64,000 nucleotides of DNA from Mycobacterium sp. MS1601 (GTDB lineage: Bacteria; Actinomycetota; Actinomycetes; Mycobacteriales; Mycobacteriaceae). The notes under the pieces were generated by a model. It was not told where the DNA came from. It ran no database searches and was given only the letters and a program-made list of their open reading frames with translations. This document shows, piece after piece, positions 37,282 through 47,587 of the stretch. Location of the stretch: positions 6,343,861-6,407,860 of the forward strand of contig NZ_CP019420.1 in NCBI RefSeq assembly GCF_001984215.1, in the 5' to 3' direction. Within the stretch, counting starts at the first letter, position 1. The number at the start of each line of letters is the position of its first letter. The translations under genes were made by a program, and so were the position numbers.

Positions 37282-37984
37282 CCGGTTCTTGGGCCTCGAT
37301 GGCCTGGTAGGCCTGTTCTGCCGCCTTCTGTTCGGCTTCCTTCTTGGACCGGCCCGTTCCGGCGCCGTACTCGACGTCGGCGACGATGACGGTGGCGGTG
37401 AACTCTTTGTCGTGATCGGGACCGACGGACGACACACCGTACGTCGGCGATCCCAAACCTCTTGAGGCACAGAGCTCTTGGAGGCTGGTTTTCCAGTCCA
37501 GGCCGGCTCCACGGGTGGGCGCGCTGTCGAGGAGTGCACCGAACAGCCGCAGGATGACCTTGCGGGCGGTGTCGATACCGTGCTGTAGATACACCGCGCC
37601 GAGCAACGACTCTGTGCCGTCGGCCAGGATGCTGGACTTGTCGGCGCCGCCGGTGTTGATCTCGCCGCGGCCCAATAGCAGGTAGTGCCCGAGGCCATCG
37701 TCGGTGAGACCGCGGGCGACACTGGCCAGCGCCTGGGTGTTGACGATGTAGGCCCGCAGCTTGGCCAGATCGCCTTCGGCCCGGTCGGGATGGCGGTGAT
37801 ACAGCTCATCGGTGACGGTCAGTCCCAGCACCGCGTCACCGAGGAATTCCAGCCGCTCGTTGGTGGGCAGGCCGCCGTGTTCGTAGGCATAACTGCGGTG
37901 GGTCAGCGCCAGCGTGAGCAGCTCGGGCTCCAGGTCCACGCCCAGCGCCTCGATCAGTGGCCGGCGGTCGTCAGGCTCTGTCAC
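37274..37984 (-). CDS. rnc: Ribonuclease III
   Basis: 236 residues. The RNase III signature [11 protein letters not shown] is at 43-53, with Glu46 and Asp50 among the metal ligands; a second acidic pair lies in [14 protein letters not shown] double-stranded RNA-binding domain fills about 160-230. It processes rRNA precursors and structured mRNAs. The GTG start overlaps the DUF177 stop as GTGA. In the DUF177-rnc-fpg run. Confidence 0.95.
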   Translation of the reverse strand: MTEPDDRRPLIEALGVDLEPELLTLALTHRSYAYEHGGLPTNERLEFLGDAVLGLTVTDELYHRHPDRAEGDLAKLRAYIVNTQALASVARGLTDDGLGHYLLLGRGEINTGGADKSSILADGTESLLGAVYLQHGIDTARKVILRLFGALLDSAPTRGAGLDWKTSLQELCASRGLGSPTYGVSSVGPDHDKEFTATVIVADVEYGAGTGRSKKEAEQKAAEQAYQAIEAQEPDA

Positions 37985-38577
37985 TGAGCACCCTCACTGC
38001 CCTCGGGCAGGAATTCACTGAGCTTGGCCCAGCGCGGGTCGATGACGTCGTGGTGGTGATCGGGCTCGGCGGTGGCCAGCGGCACGCCGCAGGTCTGACA
38101 GAGACCGGGGCAGTCCGGGCCGCACAGCGGTGCGAGCGGGAGCTGCAGTCCGACGGCGTCGACGATGGACTGTTCGAGATCGATCGTGTCGTCGACCACG
38201 TGACCCACCTCGTCCTCCTCGGTGGTGGCCTCGGTGGTGCTGTCGGGGTAGGCGAACAACTCGGTGAGCTCTATCGCCACGGTTCCGGTCACCGGCTCCA
38301 GGCACCGCGCGCACTCACCGGAGGTGGGGGCGTCGACGGTGCCGGTGACGAGCACACCTTCGGACACCGACTGGAAGTCGAGATCCAACTCCAGCGGGGC
38401 ACCTTGCTGGATCGCGATGAGGTCGAGGCCGATACGCGACGGGCTGGGGACCGTCTGCTCGACGTGCAACATCGAACCGGGACGGCGGCCGAGGCGGGAG
38501 ATATCGAATACCAGCACCGACGGGGGGTGTCGATGCGCCGCCGCGGTATTAGACGCCGCCCTCTTCGCTGCAGACAT
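37981..38577 (-). CDS. DUF177 (YceD) family protein
   Basis: 198 residues. The YceD core ends in cysteine pairs: ECARCLEPV near the middle and [13 protein letters not shown] near the C-terminus. In other bacteria yceD neighbours rpmF and affects 23S rRNA or rRNA precursor levels; here it precedes rnc, and no rpmF is present. The M. tuberculosis counterpart is Rv2926c. Coupled to rnc by a GTGA overlap. Confidence 0.9.
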   Translation of the reverse strand: MSAAKRAASNTAAAHRHPPSVLVFDISRLGRRPGSMLHVEQTVPSPSRIGLDLIAIQQGAPLELDLDFQSVSEGVLVTGTVDAPTSGECARCLEPVTGTVAIELTELFAYPDSTTEATTEEDEVGHVVDDTIDLEQSIVDAVGLQLPLAPLCGPDCPGLCQTCGVPLATAEPDHHHDVIDPRWAKLSEFLPEGSEGAQ

Positions 38578-38628
38578 GACCGCAATTCTACGGCGCGGAG
38601 GGTCTCCAACCGCCTTCGGATGAACCCG

Positions 38629-39366
38629 TCAGCGCTGCACGTAGTCGTGAGTGCCGGCAGCGGTGCGCAGCTGGTGCCTGCCGCGGCCCACGGAACGCAA
38701 GGTCCCGTTGAGGTAGTCCTCGAACTCGGCAAGTTTGCTGTCGACGTAGATGTCGCATTCGCCGCGCAGCCGGTCGGCTTCGGCGTGGGCGGTGTCGATC
38801 AACCGGGCGGCCTCGGCCTGCGCCGACTGCACCACCTCGGTCTGCGACACCAGGCGCTGCTGCTCCTTGATGCCTTCCTGGACGGCCTTCTCGTAGGAGA
38901 TGTTGCCGCTCTCCACCAGTCGGTCGGCCTCGGCCTTGGCCCGGCCCACCGCGGTCTCGTAGTCACGTTTGGCGTTGGCCGCCAACCGGTTCGCCTCCTC
39001 GCGGGCTTCGCCGACCATTCGTTCGCAGTGCTGCCTGGCCTCGGCGACCATCCGGTCGGCCTGCGACTTGGCATCGGCCAGCAAGCGGTCGGCCTCGCCG
39101 CGGGCATGCCCCAGCGTGGAGTCGGCTTCGGCGGTGGCCGAGGACACCATGCCGTCAGCGTGCTGCTTGGCCTCACGCAGCATGTTGTCGCGGGCGTCCA
39201 GTACGTCCTGGGCGTCGTCGAGTTCGCCGGGGATCGCGTCTTTGATGTCGTCGATGAGTTCGAGCACATCACCACGCGGGACCACGCAGCCGGCCGTCAT
39301 CGGGACGCCGCGGGCCTCTTCGACAATGGCGCCCAATTCATCGAGCGCTTCAAATACTCGGTACAC
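38629..39366 (-). CDS. sepIVA: Septum-associated coiled-coil protein SepIVA (DivIVA-like)
   Basis: 245 residues, the same length as M. tuberculosis Rv2927c (SepIVA). It starts MYRVFEALDELGAIVEEARG and then forms a long coiled coil (about 45-220) with repeated A-x-A-D-R-L-type heptads. Mycobacterial SepIVA localises near the septum and is needed for division and intracellular membrane organisation. The GTG start matches the recalled N-terminus. In M. tuberculosis the PDIM cluster follows upstream; here coaD follows directly. Confidence 0.92.
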   Translation of the reverse strand: MYRVFEALDELGAIVEEARGVPMTAGCVVPRGDVLELIDDIKDAIPGELDDAQDVLDARDNMLREAKQHADGMVSSATAEADSTLGHARGEADRLLADAKSQADRMVAEARQHCERMVGEAREEANRLAANAKRDYETAVGRAKAEADRLVESGNISYEKAVQEGIKEQQRLVSQTEVVQSAQAEAARLIDTAHAEADRLRGECDIYVDSKLAEFEDYLNGTLRSVGRGRHQLRTAAGTHDYVQR

Positions 39367-39462
39367 AGCGCACCCCTCCAGGCCTCGTTGTTGTTACAAG
39401 TGTGCCTGGTGTTACGCCTGTGACTGCGCTGCTCGCTCCGGTGTGTCGCCGATTGGCTGGAT

Positions 39463-39942
39463 TCAGTCACGCCCGAGCTTCGCCCGCAGCCGCGCGTTCA
39501 CCGGCCCGGGCAGCAGATCGCTGACGTCACCGCCGAGGGTGGCCACCTCTTTGGCCAGTGACGACGAGACGAACGAGTACTGCGGCGTGGTGGCGACGAA
39601 GAAGGTGTCCACCCCGGCCACGTGCTTGTTCATCTGCGCCATCTGCAGCTCGTACTCGAAATCGGTGCCGGTGCGCAGCCCCTTGACGATCGCGGTCAGG
39701 CCCCGGGCCTTCACGAAGTCGACGACCAGCCCCTGCCCCGACTCCACCCGCAGGTTCGGCAGGTGGGTGGTCGACTCCTCGATCAGGGCGATGCGCTCCT
39801 CCAGGGTGAACATGCCCACCTTGTTCGGGTTCACCAATACAGCCACCACCACTTCGTCGAACTGTGCCGCGGCGCGTTCGAAGATGTCGAGATGGCCTAG
39901 CGTGATCGGGTCGAAGGAACCTGGACACACGGCGCCGCTCAT
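39463..39942 (-). CDS. coaD: Phosphopantetheine adenylyltransferase
   Basis: 159 residues. The nucleotidyltransferase motif TLGHLD includes His17, and SSSLAK (126-131) is the second signature. It makes dephospho-CoA, the fourth step of CoA synthesis. It lies 33 bases downstream of rsmD on the same strand, as in the Rv2966c-Rv2965c pair. Confidence 0.96.
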   Translation of the reverse strand: MSGAVCPGSFDPITLGHLDIFERAAAQFDEVVVAVLVNPNKVGMFTLEERIALIEESTTHLPNLRVESGQGLVVDFVKARGLTAIVKGLRTGTDFEYELQMAQMNKHVAGVDTFFVATTPQYSFVSSSLAKEVATLGGDVSDLLPGPVNARLRAKLGRD

Positions 39943-39975
39943 GGCACCCGACGCTAGCAGCCGCTGGCCGACAGC

Positions 39976-40551
39976 CTAGGTCCGCTCGGCCATCTCGAGC
40001 CGGGTGTCACCGTAGGTGCGGGGCTTCCAGGGCGACCACCCATCAGGCCACGAAACCGGAGCGCTGCCTTTGGCGCGCTCCACCACCATCACCGAACCTG
40101 TTGTCACCCAACCGTTCTGATCAAGAGAGTCGATCACGGCCTCGATGTCGGCAGTGGACACGTCATAGGGCGGGTCGGCGAACACCAGATCCGCTGCCGC
40201 CGTGGCCGAACCGCCGACCACAGCGGCCACGGTGCCGCGGCGCACCGCGGCACCCGCCAGTCCCAGCGCGGTGATGTTCGCGGCGATCACCGATGCGGCG
40301 CGCTGATCACTTTCCACCAGCACCACGCCCGCCGCCCCACGCGACAGCGCCTCCAGCCCGAGAGCACCCGAACCCGCGTACAGATCCAGAACATGGAGGC
40401 CGGTGAAGTCCAACCGCGCCGCCAACAGGTTGAACAGCGATTCGCGCACCCGGTCGGTGGTCGGCCTGGTGCCCTTCGGGGCACCGTGAGCCGTCTGCCG
40501 CCGGCGGATCCGGCGATGATGCGGGTCAGCTGACGACCACCAGCAGGTCAC
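39976..40551 (-). CDS. rsmD: 16S rRNA (guanine-966-N2)-methyltransferase RsmD, apparent N-terminal frameshift
   Basis: 191 residues as an open frame from a GTG at 40551. From [12 protein letters not shown] onward it is a clear Rsm[15 protein letters not shown] (SAM site) and FADPPYD (catalytic). The first 25 residues are not RsmD-like. The expected N-terminus ([16 protein letters not shown]) is present in another frame just after the pyc stop, and the frames would join if the G run at 40478-40481 had one more base. That upstream frame opens only with a CTG. So either there is a sequencing error plus unusual start, or the gene is damaged at its 5' end. It overlaps pyc by 26 bases as drawn. Confidence 0.8.
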   Translation of the reverse strand: MTCWWSSADPHHRRIRRRQTAHGAPKGTRPTTDRVRESLFNLLAARLDFTGLHVLDLYAGSGALGLEALSRGAAGVVLVESDQRAASVIAANITALGLAGAAVRRGTVAAVVGGSATAAADLVFADPPYDVSTADIEAVIDSLDQNGWVTTGSVMVVERAKGSAPVSWPDGWSPWKPRTYGDTRLEMAERT

Positions 40552-43500
40552 CGCCTTCGACTTGGGCGGTGGCTGAGACGGCGATGCGGGCGACAGTGCC
40601 GGCCTTGGGGGCGGTGATGGCGGCTTCCATCTTCATGGCCTCGATGGTGGCGATGGTCTGCCCTGCCTCGATCGCGTCGCCGACAGCGACGGTGACGGTG
40701 ACGACACCGGCGAACGGTGCGGCCACCTGGTCCGGGTTGGTCTTGTCGGCCTTCTCCGCAGTGGGTACCTCGGAGGCGATGTTGCGGTCGCGGACGACAA
40801 CCGGGCGCAGCTGGCCGTTCATGATGCACATGACGGTGCGCATGCCGCGTTCGTCGGCGTCGGAGATGGCCTCCAACCCGATCAGCAGTTCCACGCCCTT
40901 CTCCAACTGCACCCGGTGTTCGTCGCCGTGGCGCAGCCCGTAGAAGAACTGGTTGGCCGACAACTGGGAGGTGTCGCCGTAGGTGTCGCGGTGCGCCTCG
41001 AATTCCTTGGTGGGGCCAGGAAACAGCAGCCGATTCAGCGTGGCCTGACGTTTGCCGCCGGGCTGGGCCAAAACCGCCTCGTCCTCGAGGCTCAGCGGGG
41101 TCTCCGGCTTGGCCGGGCCGCGGCCGTCAAGAGCCAAGGTGTGCAACGGTTCCGGCCATCCGCCCGCCGGCTCGCCGAGTTCGCCGCGCAGGAACCCGAT
41201 CACACTGTCAGGGATGTCGTACTTGGCTGGGTCAGCGGCGAACTCCTCGGCGGAGATACCGGCACCGAGGAGGGCCAGCGCGAGGTCGCCGACCACCTTC
41301 GAGCTGGGAGTGACCTTGATCAGCCGGCCCAGAATGCGGTCTGCCGCTGCGTAATTGGCCTCGATCTCTTCGAAGCGGTCCCCGAATCCCAGGGCGATGG
41401 CCTGCTGGCGCAGATTGCTCAGCTGCCCGCCCGGGATCTCGTGGGTGTACACCCGGCCCGTGGGAGAGGGAGGACCACTCGCTGCAACATCGAATGGCGC
41501 ATAGACCTTGCGCAGCGCCTCCCAGTACGGCTCGAGCTCACACACCGCGGCCAGGTCCAGGCCGGTGTCGCGGTCGGTGTGCGCGGTCGCGGCCACGATC
41601 GAGCTCAGCGCGGGCTGGCTGGTGGTGCCCGCCAACGGTGCGGCCGCCCCGTCCACGGCATCGGCGCCGGCCTGCCAGGCCGCGAGGTAGGTGGCCAGCT
41701 GCCCACCGGGGGTGTCGTGGGTGTGCACATGCACCGGCAGATCGAACCGGGACTTCAACGCCGAGACCAAGGTGGCGGCCGCCGGTGGACGCAACAGTCC
41801 GGCCATGTCCTTGATGGCCAGCACGTGGGCTCCGGCGTCGACGATCTGCTCAGCCAGGCGCAGGTAGTAGTCCAGGGTGTAGAGGTCCTCGGCCGGGTTG
41901 GACAGATCACCGGTGTAGGACATCGCCACCTCGGCGACGGTGGTGTTGGTGGCGCGCACCGCGTCGATCGCCGGGCGCATGGAGTCGATGTTGTTGAGCG
42001 CATCGAAGATCCGGAAGATGTCGATGCCGGTGGCCGCCGCCTCGTCCACGAATGCCGAGGTGACGATCTCCGGATACGGGGTGTAGCCCACGGTGTTGCG
42101 GCCGCGCAACAGCATCTGCAGGCAGATGTTCGGCAACGCCTCACGCAGGGCGGCCAACCGCTCCCACGGGTCTTCCTTGAGGAAGCGCAGCGCCACATCG
42201 TAGGTGGCGCCACCCCAGCACTCCACCGACAGCAGTTCCGGCATCATCCGCGCCACATACGGCGCCACCTTCAGCAGACCCGTCGAGCGCAACCGCGTCG
42301 CCAACAACGACTGATGCGCGTCGCGGAACGTCGTATCCGTGACACCCAGGGCAGGGCTGTCTTTCAGCCACTGAGCGAACCCCACCGGACCCAGCTCCAC
42401 CAGCTTCTGCTTCGACCCCGCGCGCGGGGCCACCGAGAGGTCGAGATCGGGCAGCTTGTCATGCGGATACACCGTCGACGGGCGCTCGCCGTGCGGCTTG
42501 TTCACCGTCACATCGGCCAGATAGTTCAAGATCTTGGTGCCGCGGTCCGCCGACGAACGGGCCGTCAACAGCTCGGGGCGCTGGTCGATGAACGAGGTGG
42601 TCACCCGACCCGCCACAAAGTCAGGGTCGTCCAGAACCGCCTGCAGGAACGGGATGTTCGTCGAGACGCCACGAATGCGGAACTCCGCCACCGCGCGCCT
42701 GGCCCGACGCACCGCCGTCGAGAAGTCCCGGCCCCGGCACGTCAGCTTCACCAGCATCGAATCGAAGTGGGCACTGACCTCCGCGCCCACCTGGGTGCCG
42801 CCATCGAGGCGGATCCCCGCACCACCGGGTGAGCGGTAGGCGGTGATCCGGCCGGTGTCCGGACGGAAACCGTTCACAGGGTCCTCGGTGGTGATGCGGC
42901 ACTGCAGCGCCGCGCCGTGGGCCACGATCGTGTCCTGGCTCAACCCGAGATCGGCCAGCGACTCCCCGGCAGCGATCCGCAACTGGCTGGAGACCAGGTC
43001 GACATCGGTGATCTCCTCGGTGACGGTGTGCTCCACCTGGATCCGCGGGTTCATCTCGATGAAGACGTGATTGCCCCGCTCGTCGAGCAGGAACTCCACC
43101 GTGCCGGCACACGAGTAGCCGATCTGGCTGGCGAATGCCACAGCATCACTGCAGATCTTGTCCCGCAACGCCGGGTCCAGGTTGGGCGCCGGGGCCAGCT
43201 CGATGACCTTCTGGTGGCGACGCTGCACACTGCAGTCCCGCTCGAAGAGATGGATGACGTTGCCGTAGGTGTCGGCCAGGATCTGCACCTCGATGTGGCG
43301 GGGATTGATGACCGCCTGCTCCAGGAACACCGTCGGATCCCCGAACGCCGACTCCGCCTCACGACTGGCGGCTTCGATGGACTCCCGCAGCGCCGCGGGC
43401 TCGGCGACCCGGCGCATACCACGGCCACCACCACCGGCGACCGCCTTGACGAACACCGGGAACTCCATGGACTCGGCCGCCGCCAGCAACTCCTCGACAT

Positions 43501-43918
43501 CCGCCGACGGCGCCGAGGACGCCAGCACCGGCAGCCCGGCCGCCTTGGCCGCCGCGATGGCACGCGACTTGTTACCCGTGAGCTCCAACACCTCCGCGGA
43601 AGGCCCGACGAAAGTAATGCCCGCCGCCGCACACGCCGCAGCCAGCTCCGGGTTCTCCGACATGAAGCCGTACCCCGGATACACCGCATCCGCTCCGGCC
43701 GCCACGGCCGTGCCAACGATGTCGTCGACCGACAGGTAGGCCCGCACCGGGTGGCCGACCTCGCCGATCTGATACGACTCGTCCGCCTTGAGCCGATGCG
43801 CCGAGTTGCGGTCCTCGTACGGGTAGACCGCCACCGTGCCGATCTTCAGCTCATACGCCGCGCGAAACGCCCGGATCGCGATCTCACCACGATTGGCGAC
43901 CAATACCTTTGAGAACAC
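40526..43918 (-). CDS. pyc: Pyruvate carboxylase
   Basis: 1130 residues with the full three-domain order. Biotin carboxylase comes first (1-460, [13 protein letters not shown] loop), then carboxyltransferase (about 530-1000, [17 protein letters not shown]), then the biotinyl carrier at the C-terminus with EAMKM and biotinylated Lys1096. It makes oxaloacetate from pyruvate (anaplerosis). The GTG start gives [14 protein letters not shown], identical in style to M. tuberculosis Pca (Rv2967c). The upstream region has repeated GTGAAC/GTTCAC motifs. Confidence 0.96.
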   Translation of the reverse strand: MFSKVLVANRGEIAIRAFRAAYELKIGTVAVYPYEDRNSAHRLKADESYQIGEVGHPVRAYLSVDDIVGTAVAAGADAVYPGYGFMSENPELAAACAAAGITFVGPSAEVLELTGNKSRAIAAAKAAGLPVLASSAPSADVEELLAAAESMEFPVFVKAVAGGGGRGMRRVAEPAALRESIEAASREAESAFGDPTVFLEQAVINPRHIEVQILADTYGNVIHLFERDCSVQRRHQKVIELAPAPNLDPALRDKICSDAVAFASQIGYSCAGTVEFLLDERGNHVFIEMNPRIQVEHTVTEEITDVDLVSSQLRIAAGESLADLGLSQDTIVAHGAALQCRITTEDPVNGFRPDTGRITAYRSPGGAGIRLDGGTQVGAEVSAHFDSMLVKLTCRGRDFSTAVRRARRAVAEFRIRGVSTNIPFLQAVLDDPDFVAGRVTTSFIDQRPELLTARSSADRGTKILNYLADVTVNKPHGERPSTVYPHDKLPDLDLSVAPRAGSKQKLVELGPVGFAQWLKDSPALGVTDTTFRDAHQSLLATRLRSTGLLKVAPYVARMMPELLSVECWGGATYDVALRFLKEDPWERLAALREALPNICLQMLLRGRNTVGYTPYPEIVTSAFVDEAAATGIDIFRIFDALNNIDSMRPAIDAVRATNTTVAEVAMSYTGDLSNPAEDLYTLDYYLRLAEQIVDAGAHVLAIKDMAGLLRPPAAATLVSALKSRFDLPVHVHTHDTPGGQLATYLAAWQAGADAVDGAAAPLAGTTSQPALSSIVAATAHTDRDTGLDLAAVCELEPYWEALRKVYAPFDVAASGPPSPTGRVYTHEIPGGQLSNLRQQAIALGFGDRFEEIEANYAAADRILGRLIKVTPSSKVVGDLALALLGAGISAEEFAADPAKYDIPDSVIGFLRGELGEPAGGWPEPLHTLALDGRGPAKPETPLSLEDEAVLAQPGGKRQATLNRLLFPGPTKEFEAHRDTYGDTSQLSANQFFYGLRHGDEHRVQLEKGVELLIGLEAISDADERGMRTVMCIMNGQLRPVVVRDRNIASEVPTAEKADKTNPDQVAAPFAGVVTVTVAVGDAIEAGQTIATIEAMKMEAAITAPKAGTVARIAVSATAQVEGGDLLVVVS

Positions 43919-43960
43919 CCCAGCAATCTACCTGAGGCTGTATCGCGAGCGAAAGGTGCC

Positions 43961-44023
43961 TGAACAAATAGGTTGTTCACTATCCTGTGAACCGACCCTG
44001 GCAAATCAGCAAACTTTGTGAAC
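43961..44023. promoter_or_regulatory. Repeated GTGAAC/GTTCAC motifs upstream of pyc
   Basis: GTTCAC (43975-43980) and GTGAAC (43987-43992) form a perfect inverted repeat with a 6-base spacer. Further copies are TGAAC at 43961-43965 and GTGAAC at 44018-44023. Between them lies GCAAATCAGCAAACTTTG, which recalls RamB/PrpR-type TTTGCAAA motifs only loosely. The cluster sits 43-105 bases before the pyc start, a good place for operators. The regulator is unknown. Confidence 0.4.
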
Positions 44024-44100
44024 CCGGATGTTGGCAAGAGTCACAACCAGATGGGTGGGCGAACTCGCGGACTGACTGCGCGCAAACCGCCGATCCACCC

Positions 44101-44739
44101 TCAGATCAGCGTGGACCAGTAATCCCAGAACCGGACCAGGATCATCAGCACAACGGTGGTGAACCACAGCGCAACCAGAGACCAACGCCATTGATACAGC
44201 ACCCGAAGCACGGGATTGCCGCCCAGCGGGCGCAGCGCAATGGACACCGACACCACGAACAGCGGGATCATCACCGTCCAGACAACCATGCAGTACGGGC
44301 ACAGGGCGCCGATCCGGTAGAGGCTCTGGAAGATCAGGTAGTGCACGAAGGCGACACCGAAAGTGTTGCCGAGCGCCAAGCCCACCCAGTACCACTGCGG
44401 CAGCCGAACCCGGGCCACTGCCAGCACACCCGTCACGATCACCACGGTGAACCCGACCAGGCCGATCAGCATGTTCGGGAAGCCGAACACCGAGGCCTGT
44501 GGTGTCACCATCACCGAACCGCACGACAGCACCGGGTTCAGGCTGCACGACGGTACATAGGTCGGGTCGAGCAGCAGCTCGATCTTCTCGATGGTCAGCG
44601 TGGCCGCGGCTGCGAGCCCGATGATGCCTGCGATCAGGATCCACAGTGCGCTGGGCTTGCCCACTGCGACGCCCGGGCGTGACGCCTGCGACTCCGACGG
44701 AGTCTCGGGCGTCACGCCTGCTGCCGGTGCCGCGGTCAC
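44101..44739 (-). CDS. Vitamin K epoxide reductase family membrane protein (VKOR)
   Basis: 212 residues with about five membrane segments. The four redox cysteines are in place: loop pair Cys65 and Cys73 (CSLNPVLSC) and active-site Cys147-x-x-Cys150 (CPYC). VKOR reoxidises a DsbA-like partner and passes electrons to menaquinone, so it drives disulfide formation outside the membrane. The GTG start overlaps the stop of the thioredoxin-fold gene as GTGA, so partner and reoxidant are coupled. Corresponds to Rv2968c. Confidence 0.93.
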   Translation of the reverse strand: MTAAPAAGVTPETPSESQASRPGVAVGKPSALWILIAGIIGLAAAATLTIEKIELLLDPTYVPSCSLNPVLSCGSVMVTPQASVFGFPNMLIGLVGFTVVIVTGVLAVARVRLPQWYWVGLALGNTFGVAFVHYLIFQSLYRIGALCPYCMVVWTVMIPLFVVSVSIALRPLGGNPVLRVLYQWRWSLVALWFTTVVLMILVRFWDYWSTLI

Positions 44740-45497
44740 GATGCTGCAGGCGCCGGTGCCGCGTCGAGGCTGGGAACGTCGCCGACGATCTCTTCGACCT
44801 TGGCAATCAGGGCTTCAGGGGTGCTGTACTGATAGTCCTCGCCGTTGATCCGCACGCTCGGGGTGGAGTTGATCCCAGCCGCAGCGGCCAGGCCGTCGAC
44901 CATGTCGTTGTAGTTGCCCTTGTCGATGCACTCGGCCACCTCGCCGGCGACACCGGCCTGGCGCGCCGTCTCTATGAGTGAGGCATTGTCCGGTGCGGGC
45001 GAACCCTCTTGGGGCTGCTGCGCGAACAGCGCACCGTGGAACCGACGGAACGAGTCCTTCATCGGGGTGGTGTCCTCGTTCGCGACGCAGTAGGCGGCGT
45101 TGGCGGAGCGGGTCGAGTAGTTCTTGTTCGTCGGCGTGTCCAGGATCGCGACCATGTGGTAGTCGATGGCGACGGCACCACTGTCGACGAGCTTTTTCAG
45201 CGTGGGCCCCATGGCCTGCTCGAAGGAGCGGCAGTGCGGGCACTGGAAGTCTTCGTAGAGCGAGATGACGGCCTTGGGGTCGCTGGTGCCCTCGTTGGTC
45301 ATCACGTCGGCGGCTGCGACGCGTACGGCCTGCACCTGGCCGCCGGACTGCTTGTCGCTGGACATCACGATGTAGAGCACGAGTGCCACGGCGAAGACGA
45401 CGACGACGGCGGTCAGGCCGATCTGGATCGCCAGATTGCGCTTGCGCTCGCCCGCCTTCAGGTCATACTTCGCGGGTTTCTTGGGTTTGGTGGCCAC
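44736..45497 (-). CDS. Membrane-anchored DsbA-like thiol oxidoreductase
   Basis: 253 residues. A basic N-terminus and one membrane segment (about 21-45) anchor a DsbA-type thioredoxin domain; the active site is CPHC (Cys86, Cys89), with the cis-Pro region STPSVRING near 211-219 and an additional cysteine pair inside the helical insert (AAYCVANE, AECIDKG). It introduces disulfides into exported proteins and is reoxidised by the VKOR encoded next. The GTG start is used. Corresponds to Rv2969c. Confidence 0.92.
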   Translation of the reverse strand: MATKPKKPAKYDLKAGERKRNLAIQIGLTAVVVVFAVALVLYIVMSSDKQSGGQVQAVRVAAADVMTNEGTSDPKAVISLYEDFQCPHCRSFEQAMGPTLKKLVDSGAVAIDYHMVAILDTPTNKNYSTRSANAAYCVANEDTTPMKDSFRRFHGALFAQQPQEGSPAPDNASLIETARQAGVAGEVAECIDKGNYNDMVDGLAAAAGINSTPSVRINGEDYQYSTPEALIAKVEEIVGDVPSLDAAPAPAAS

Positions 45498-45533
45498 AGG
45501 TTGGTGATCCTTGCGCTCGCGGGTTTGGCGCTT

Positions 45534-46625
45534 CTAGCGTACCGGCGGCGCGATTGCACGGGTGTCACCCCGGCGCAAGTGAGCCCGCAGCGCGGACAGC
45601 ATTTCGGCCACACTCCGTTCGACTCCGCCCCCCAGGCCGGCGAAGTTGAGGAATCCGTGCGTCATCGATCCCATCCGACGCAGGTCCACCGGGACTCCCG
45701 CTGCGTCCAACGCCGCCGCGTACTGATCGCCCTCGTCGCGCAGCGGATCGAAGCCCGCCGTCACCACCAGCGCGGGTGGCAGACCGGTCAGATCCTCGGC
45801 CAGCAGCGGTGACACCCGCGGGTCGGTGACGGCCATCGCCGATCCGTCCAGGTAGGCATGCCGGAAGAAGTCCATGTCGTGACCGGTCAGCACGAAGCCG
45901 TCGGCGAACAACGTCCGCGACCGGGTGTGGGCGCCCAGATCGGCGACCGGGTAGATGAGGAACTGCAGCGACGGCGCCGGAACGTCGGACCCGGCTGCCC
46001 ACTGCGCGACACCCGCCGCCAGCGCGCCCCCGGCACTGTCCCCCGCCACCGCGACGCCGCCGTCGAGCCCGAGTTCATCGGCATGCGCGACGACCCAGGC
46101 GTAAGCCGCACAACAGTCGTCGACCGCGGCGGGCGCCGGATGCTCGGGTGCCAGCCGGTAGTCCACGGAGAACACCTGGGCGCCGGCGTCTCGGCAGATC
46201 CGGCGGCACACCGTGTCGTAACCGTCCAGATCGCCCAGCGCAAACCCGCCTCCGTGGAAGTACACCAGCGCGGGCGCGGAATCGTCGGCGCGGTAACGGC
46301 GGATGGTGACAGGGCCGGCGGGGCCGGGAGCAACGAGGTCGTCAACCCGCGCCTGGCGCACCGGACCGCCGAGAGCAGTGCAGACGTCGTGCATCAATGT
46401 GCGGCTCAGGGCCACGTCGTCGTCGGACACCATGCCTGTGACTCCGGACAAGCGCAGGGCGCCGAGGAACAACTGCAGAGTCGGATCCAAGGTGTTGCCG
46501 TCGATCACCACACTGCGCACACCGTTGAGCAGTCGGATCATCGGAGACGGCAGCACTGAGAACAGAGCGGGCGAGACGCGGGTGCTGGCTCGCAGCACTG
46601 GCGTCGGCAACCTTCTACGGCTCAT
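45534..46625 (-). CDS. lipN: Esterase/lipase LipN (hormone-sensitive lipase family)
   Basis: 363 residues. HGGG at 124-127 forms the oxyanion hole, GDSAGG at 195-200 contains nucleophile Ser197, and Asp293 and His323 complete the triad. The family hydrolyses short-chain esters or lipids; M. tuberculosis LipN (Rv2970c, 376 residues) is a described esterase. No signal peptide is clear. It ends 37 bases before the DsbA-like gene starts and is divergent from the aldo/keto reductase gene. Confidence 0.9.
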   Translation of the reverse strand: MSRRRLPTPVLRASTRVSPALFSVLPSPMIRLLNGVRSVVIDGNTLDPTLQLFLGALRLSGVTGMVSDDDVALSRTLMHDVCTALGGPVRQARVDDLVAPGPAGPVTIRRYRADDSAPALVYFHGGGFALGDLDGYDTVCRRICRDAGAQVFSVDYRLAPEHPAPAAVDDCCAAYAWVVAHADELGLDGGVAVAGDSAGGALAAGVAQWAAGSDVPAPSLQFLIYPVADLGAHTRSRTLFADGFVLTGHDMDFFRHAYLDGSAMAVTDPRVSPLLAEDLTGLPPALVVTAGFDPLRDEGDQYAAALDAAGVPVDLRRMGSMTHGFLNFAGLGGGVERSVAEMLSALRAHLRRGDTRAIAPPVR

Positions 46626-46738
46626 GGGGTTGACGGTATTGCATGACCCAGATCACCCGAGTGTGTGTTGAATTAGGTCGCAATACGGCGGGGGAATATC
46701 GTGGACCAGGAAAATCTGACTTCAAACAGGTAGGTGAG

Positions 46739-47587
46739 ATGACGTTGACCGGCCAGTCGGGGACCGTTCCATCGATCGGACTCAACGACGAGAACACCAT
46801 GCCGGCGCTCGGCTTGGGCGTCGGCGAGCTCGGGGATGCCGAGACCGAGCACGCGGTGTCCACCGCGCTCGAACTCGGATACCGCCTGATCGACACCGCC
46901 GCGGTCTACGGGAACGAAGCGGCAGTGGGGCGCGCGATCGCCGCCTCCGGCATCCCGCGCGCCGAGGTGTTCGTGACCACCAAGCTGGCGGTGGCCGACC
47001 AGGGTTTCCAGTCCTCACAGGACGCCATCAAGGCAAGTCTCGAGCGCCTGGGCATGGAGTACGTCGACCTGTACCTGATCCACTGGCCTTACGCCGAGGG
47101 CGGCAAGTACATCGACAGCTTCGGCGGCATGATGCGATCGCAGGCCGACGGCCTGGCCAAGTCCATCGGCGTGTGCAACTTCACCGCCGAGCACCTCTCC
47201 GACATCATCGACCTGACGTTCTTCACCCCTGCGGTGAACCAGATCGAGCTGCACCCGCTGCTCAACCAGTCGGCACTGCGCGCCGTCAATGCCGACCACG
47301 GCATCGTCACCGAGGCCTACAGCCCGCTGGGCATCGGCAAGGTGCTGCAGAACCCCGCGGTCACCACCATCGCGGCGTCCTACGGCAAGTCGCCCGCACA
47401 GGTTCTGATCCGCTGGAACCTGCAGCTGGGCAATGTGGTGATCCCACGCTCCTCGTCGGCCGAGCGGATCTCCGAGAACCTCGACGTCTTCGGTTTCGAG
47501 CTCAGCGCCGCCGACATGGAGACACTCAACGGCCTGGATGAGGGCACCCGGTTCCGCCCGGACCCGATGACCTACACCGGTCCTTAG
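46739..47587 (+). CDS. Aldo/keto reductase (Rv2971-like)
   Basis: 282 residues, identical in length to M. tuberculosis Rv2971. The catalytic tetrad is Asp52, Tyr57, Lys82 and His115 (LIHWP). [10 protein letters not shown] and the NADPH-binding [10 protein letters not shown] follow the barrel. It reduces aldehydes or ketones with NADPH; Rv2971 has been linked to dicarbonyl reduction and isoniazid response. The ATG at 46739 has AGGTGAG upstream. It meets the aminotransferase gene with a 4-base convergent overlap. Confidence 0.92.
   Translation: MTLTGQSGTVPSIGLNDENTMPALGLGVGELGDAETEHAVSTALELGYRLIDTAAVYGNEAAVGRAIAASGIPRAEVFVTTKLAVADQGFQSSQDAIKASLERLGMEYVDLYLIHWPYAEGGKYIDSFGGMMRSQADGLAKSIGVCNFTAEHLSDIIDLTFFTPAVNQIELHPLLNQSALRAVNADHGIVTEAYSPLGIGKVLQNPAVTTIAASYGKSPAQVLIRWNLQLGNVVIPRSSSAERISENLDVFGFELSAADMETLNGLDEGTRFRPDPMTYTGP

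Noticed and set aside
40916..42832. A frame of about 640 codons opposite pyc
   Set aside because: Antisense shadow of pyruvate carboxylase; no recognisable domain and no ribosome-binding site.
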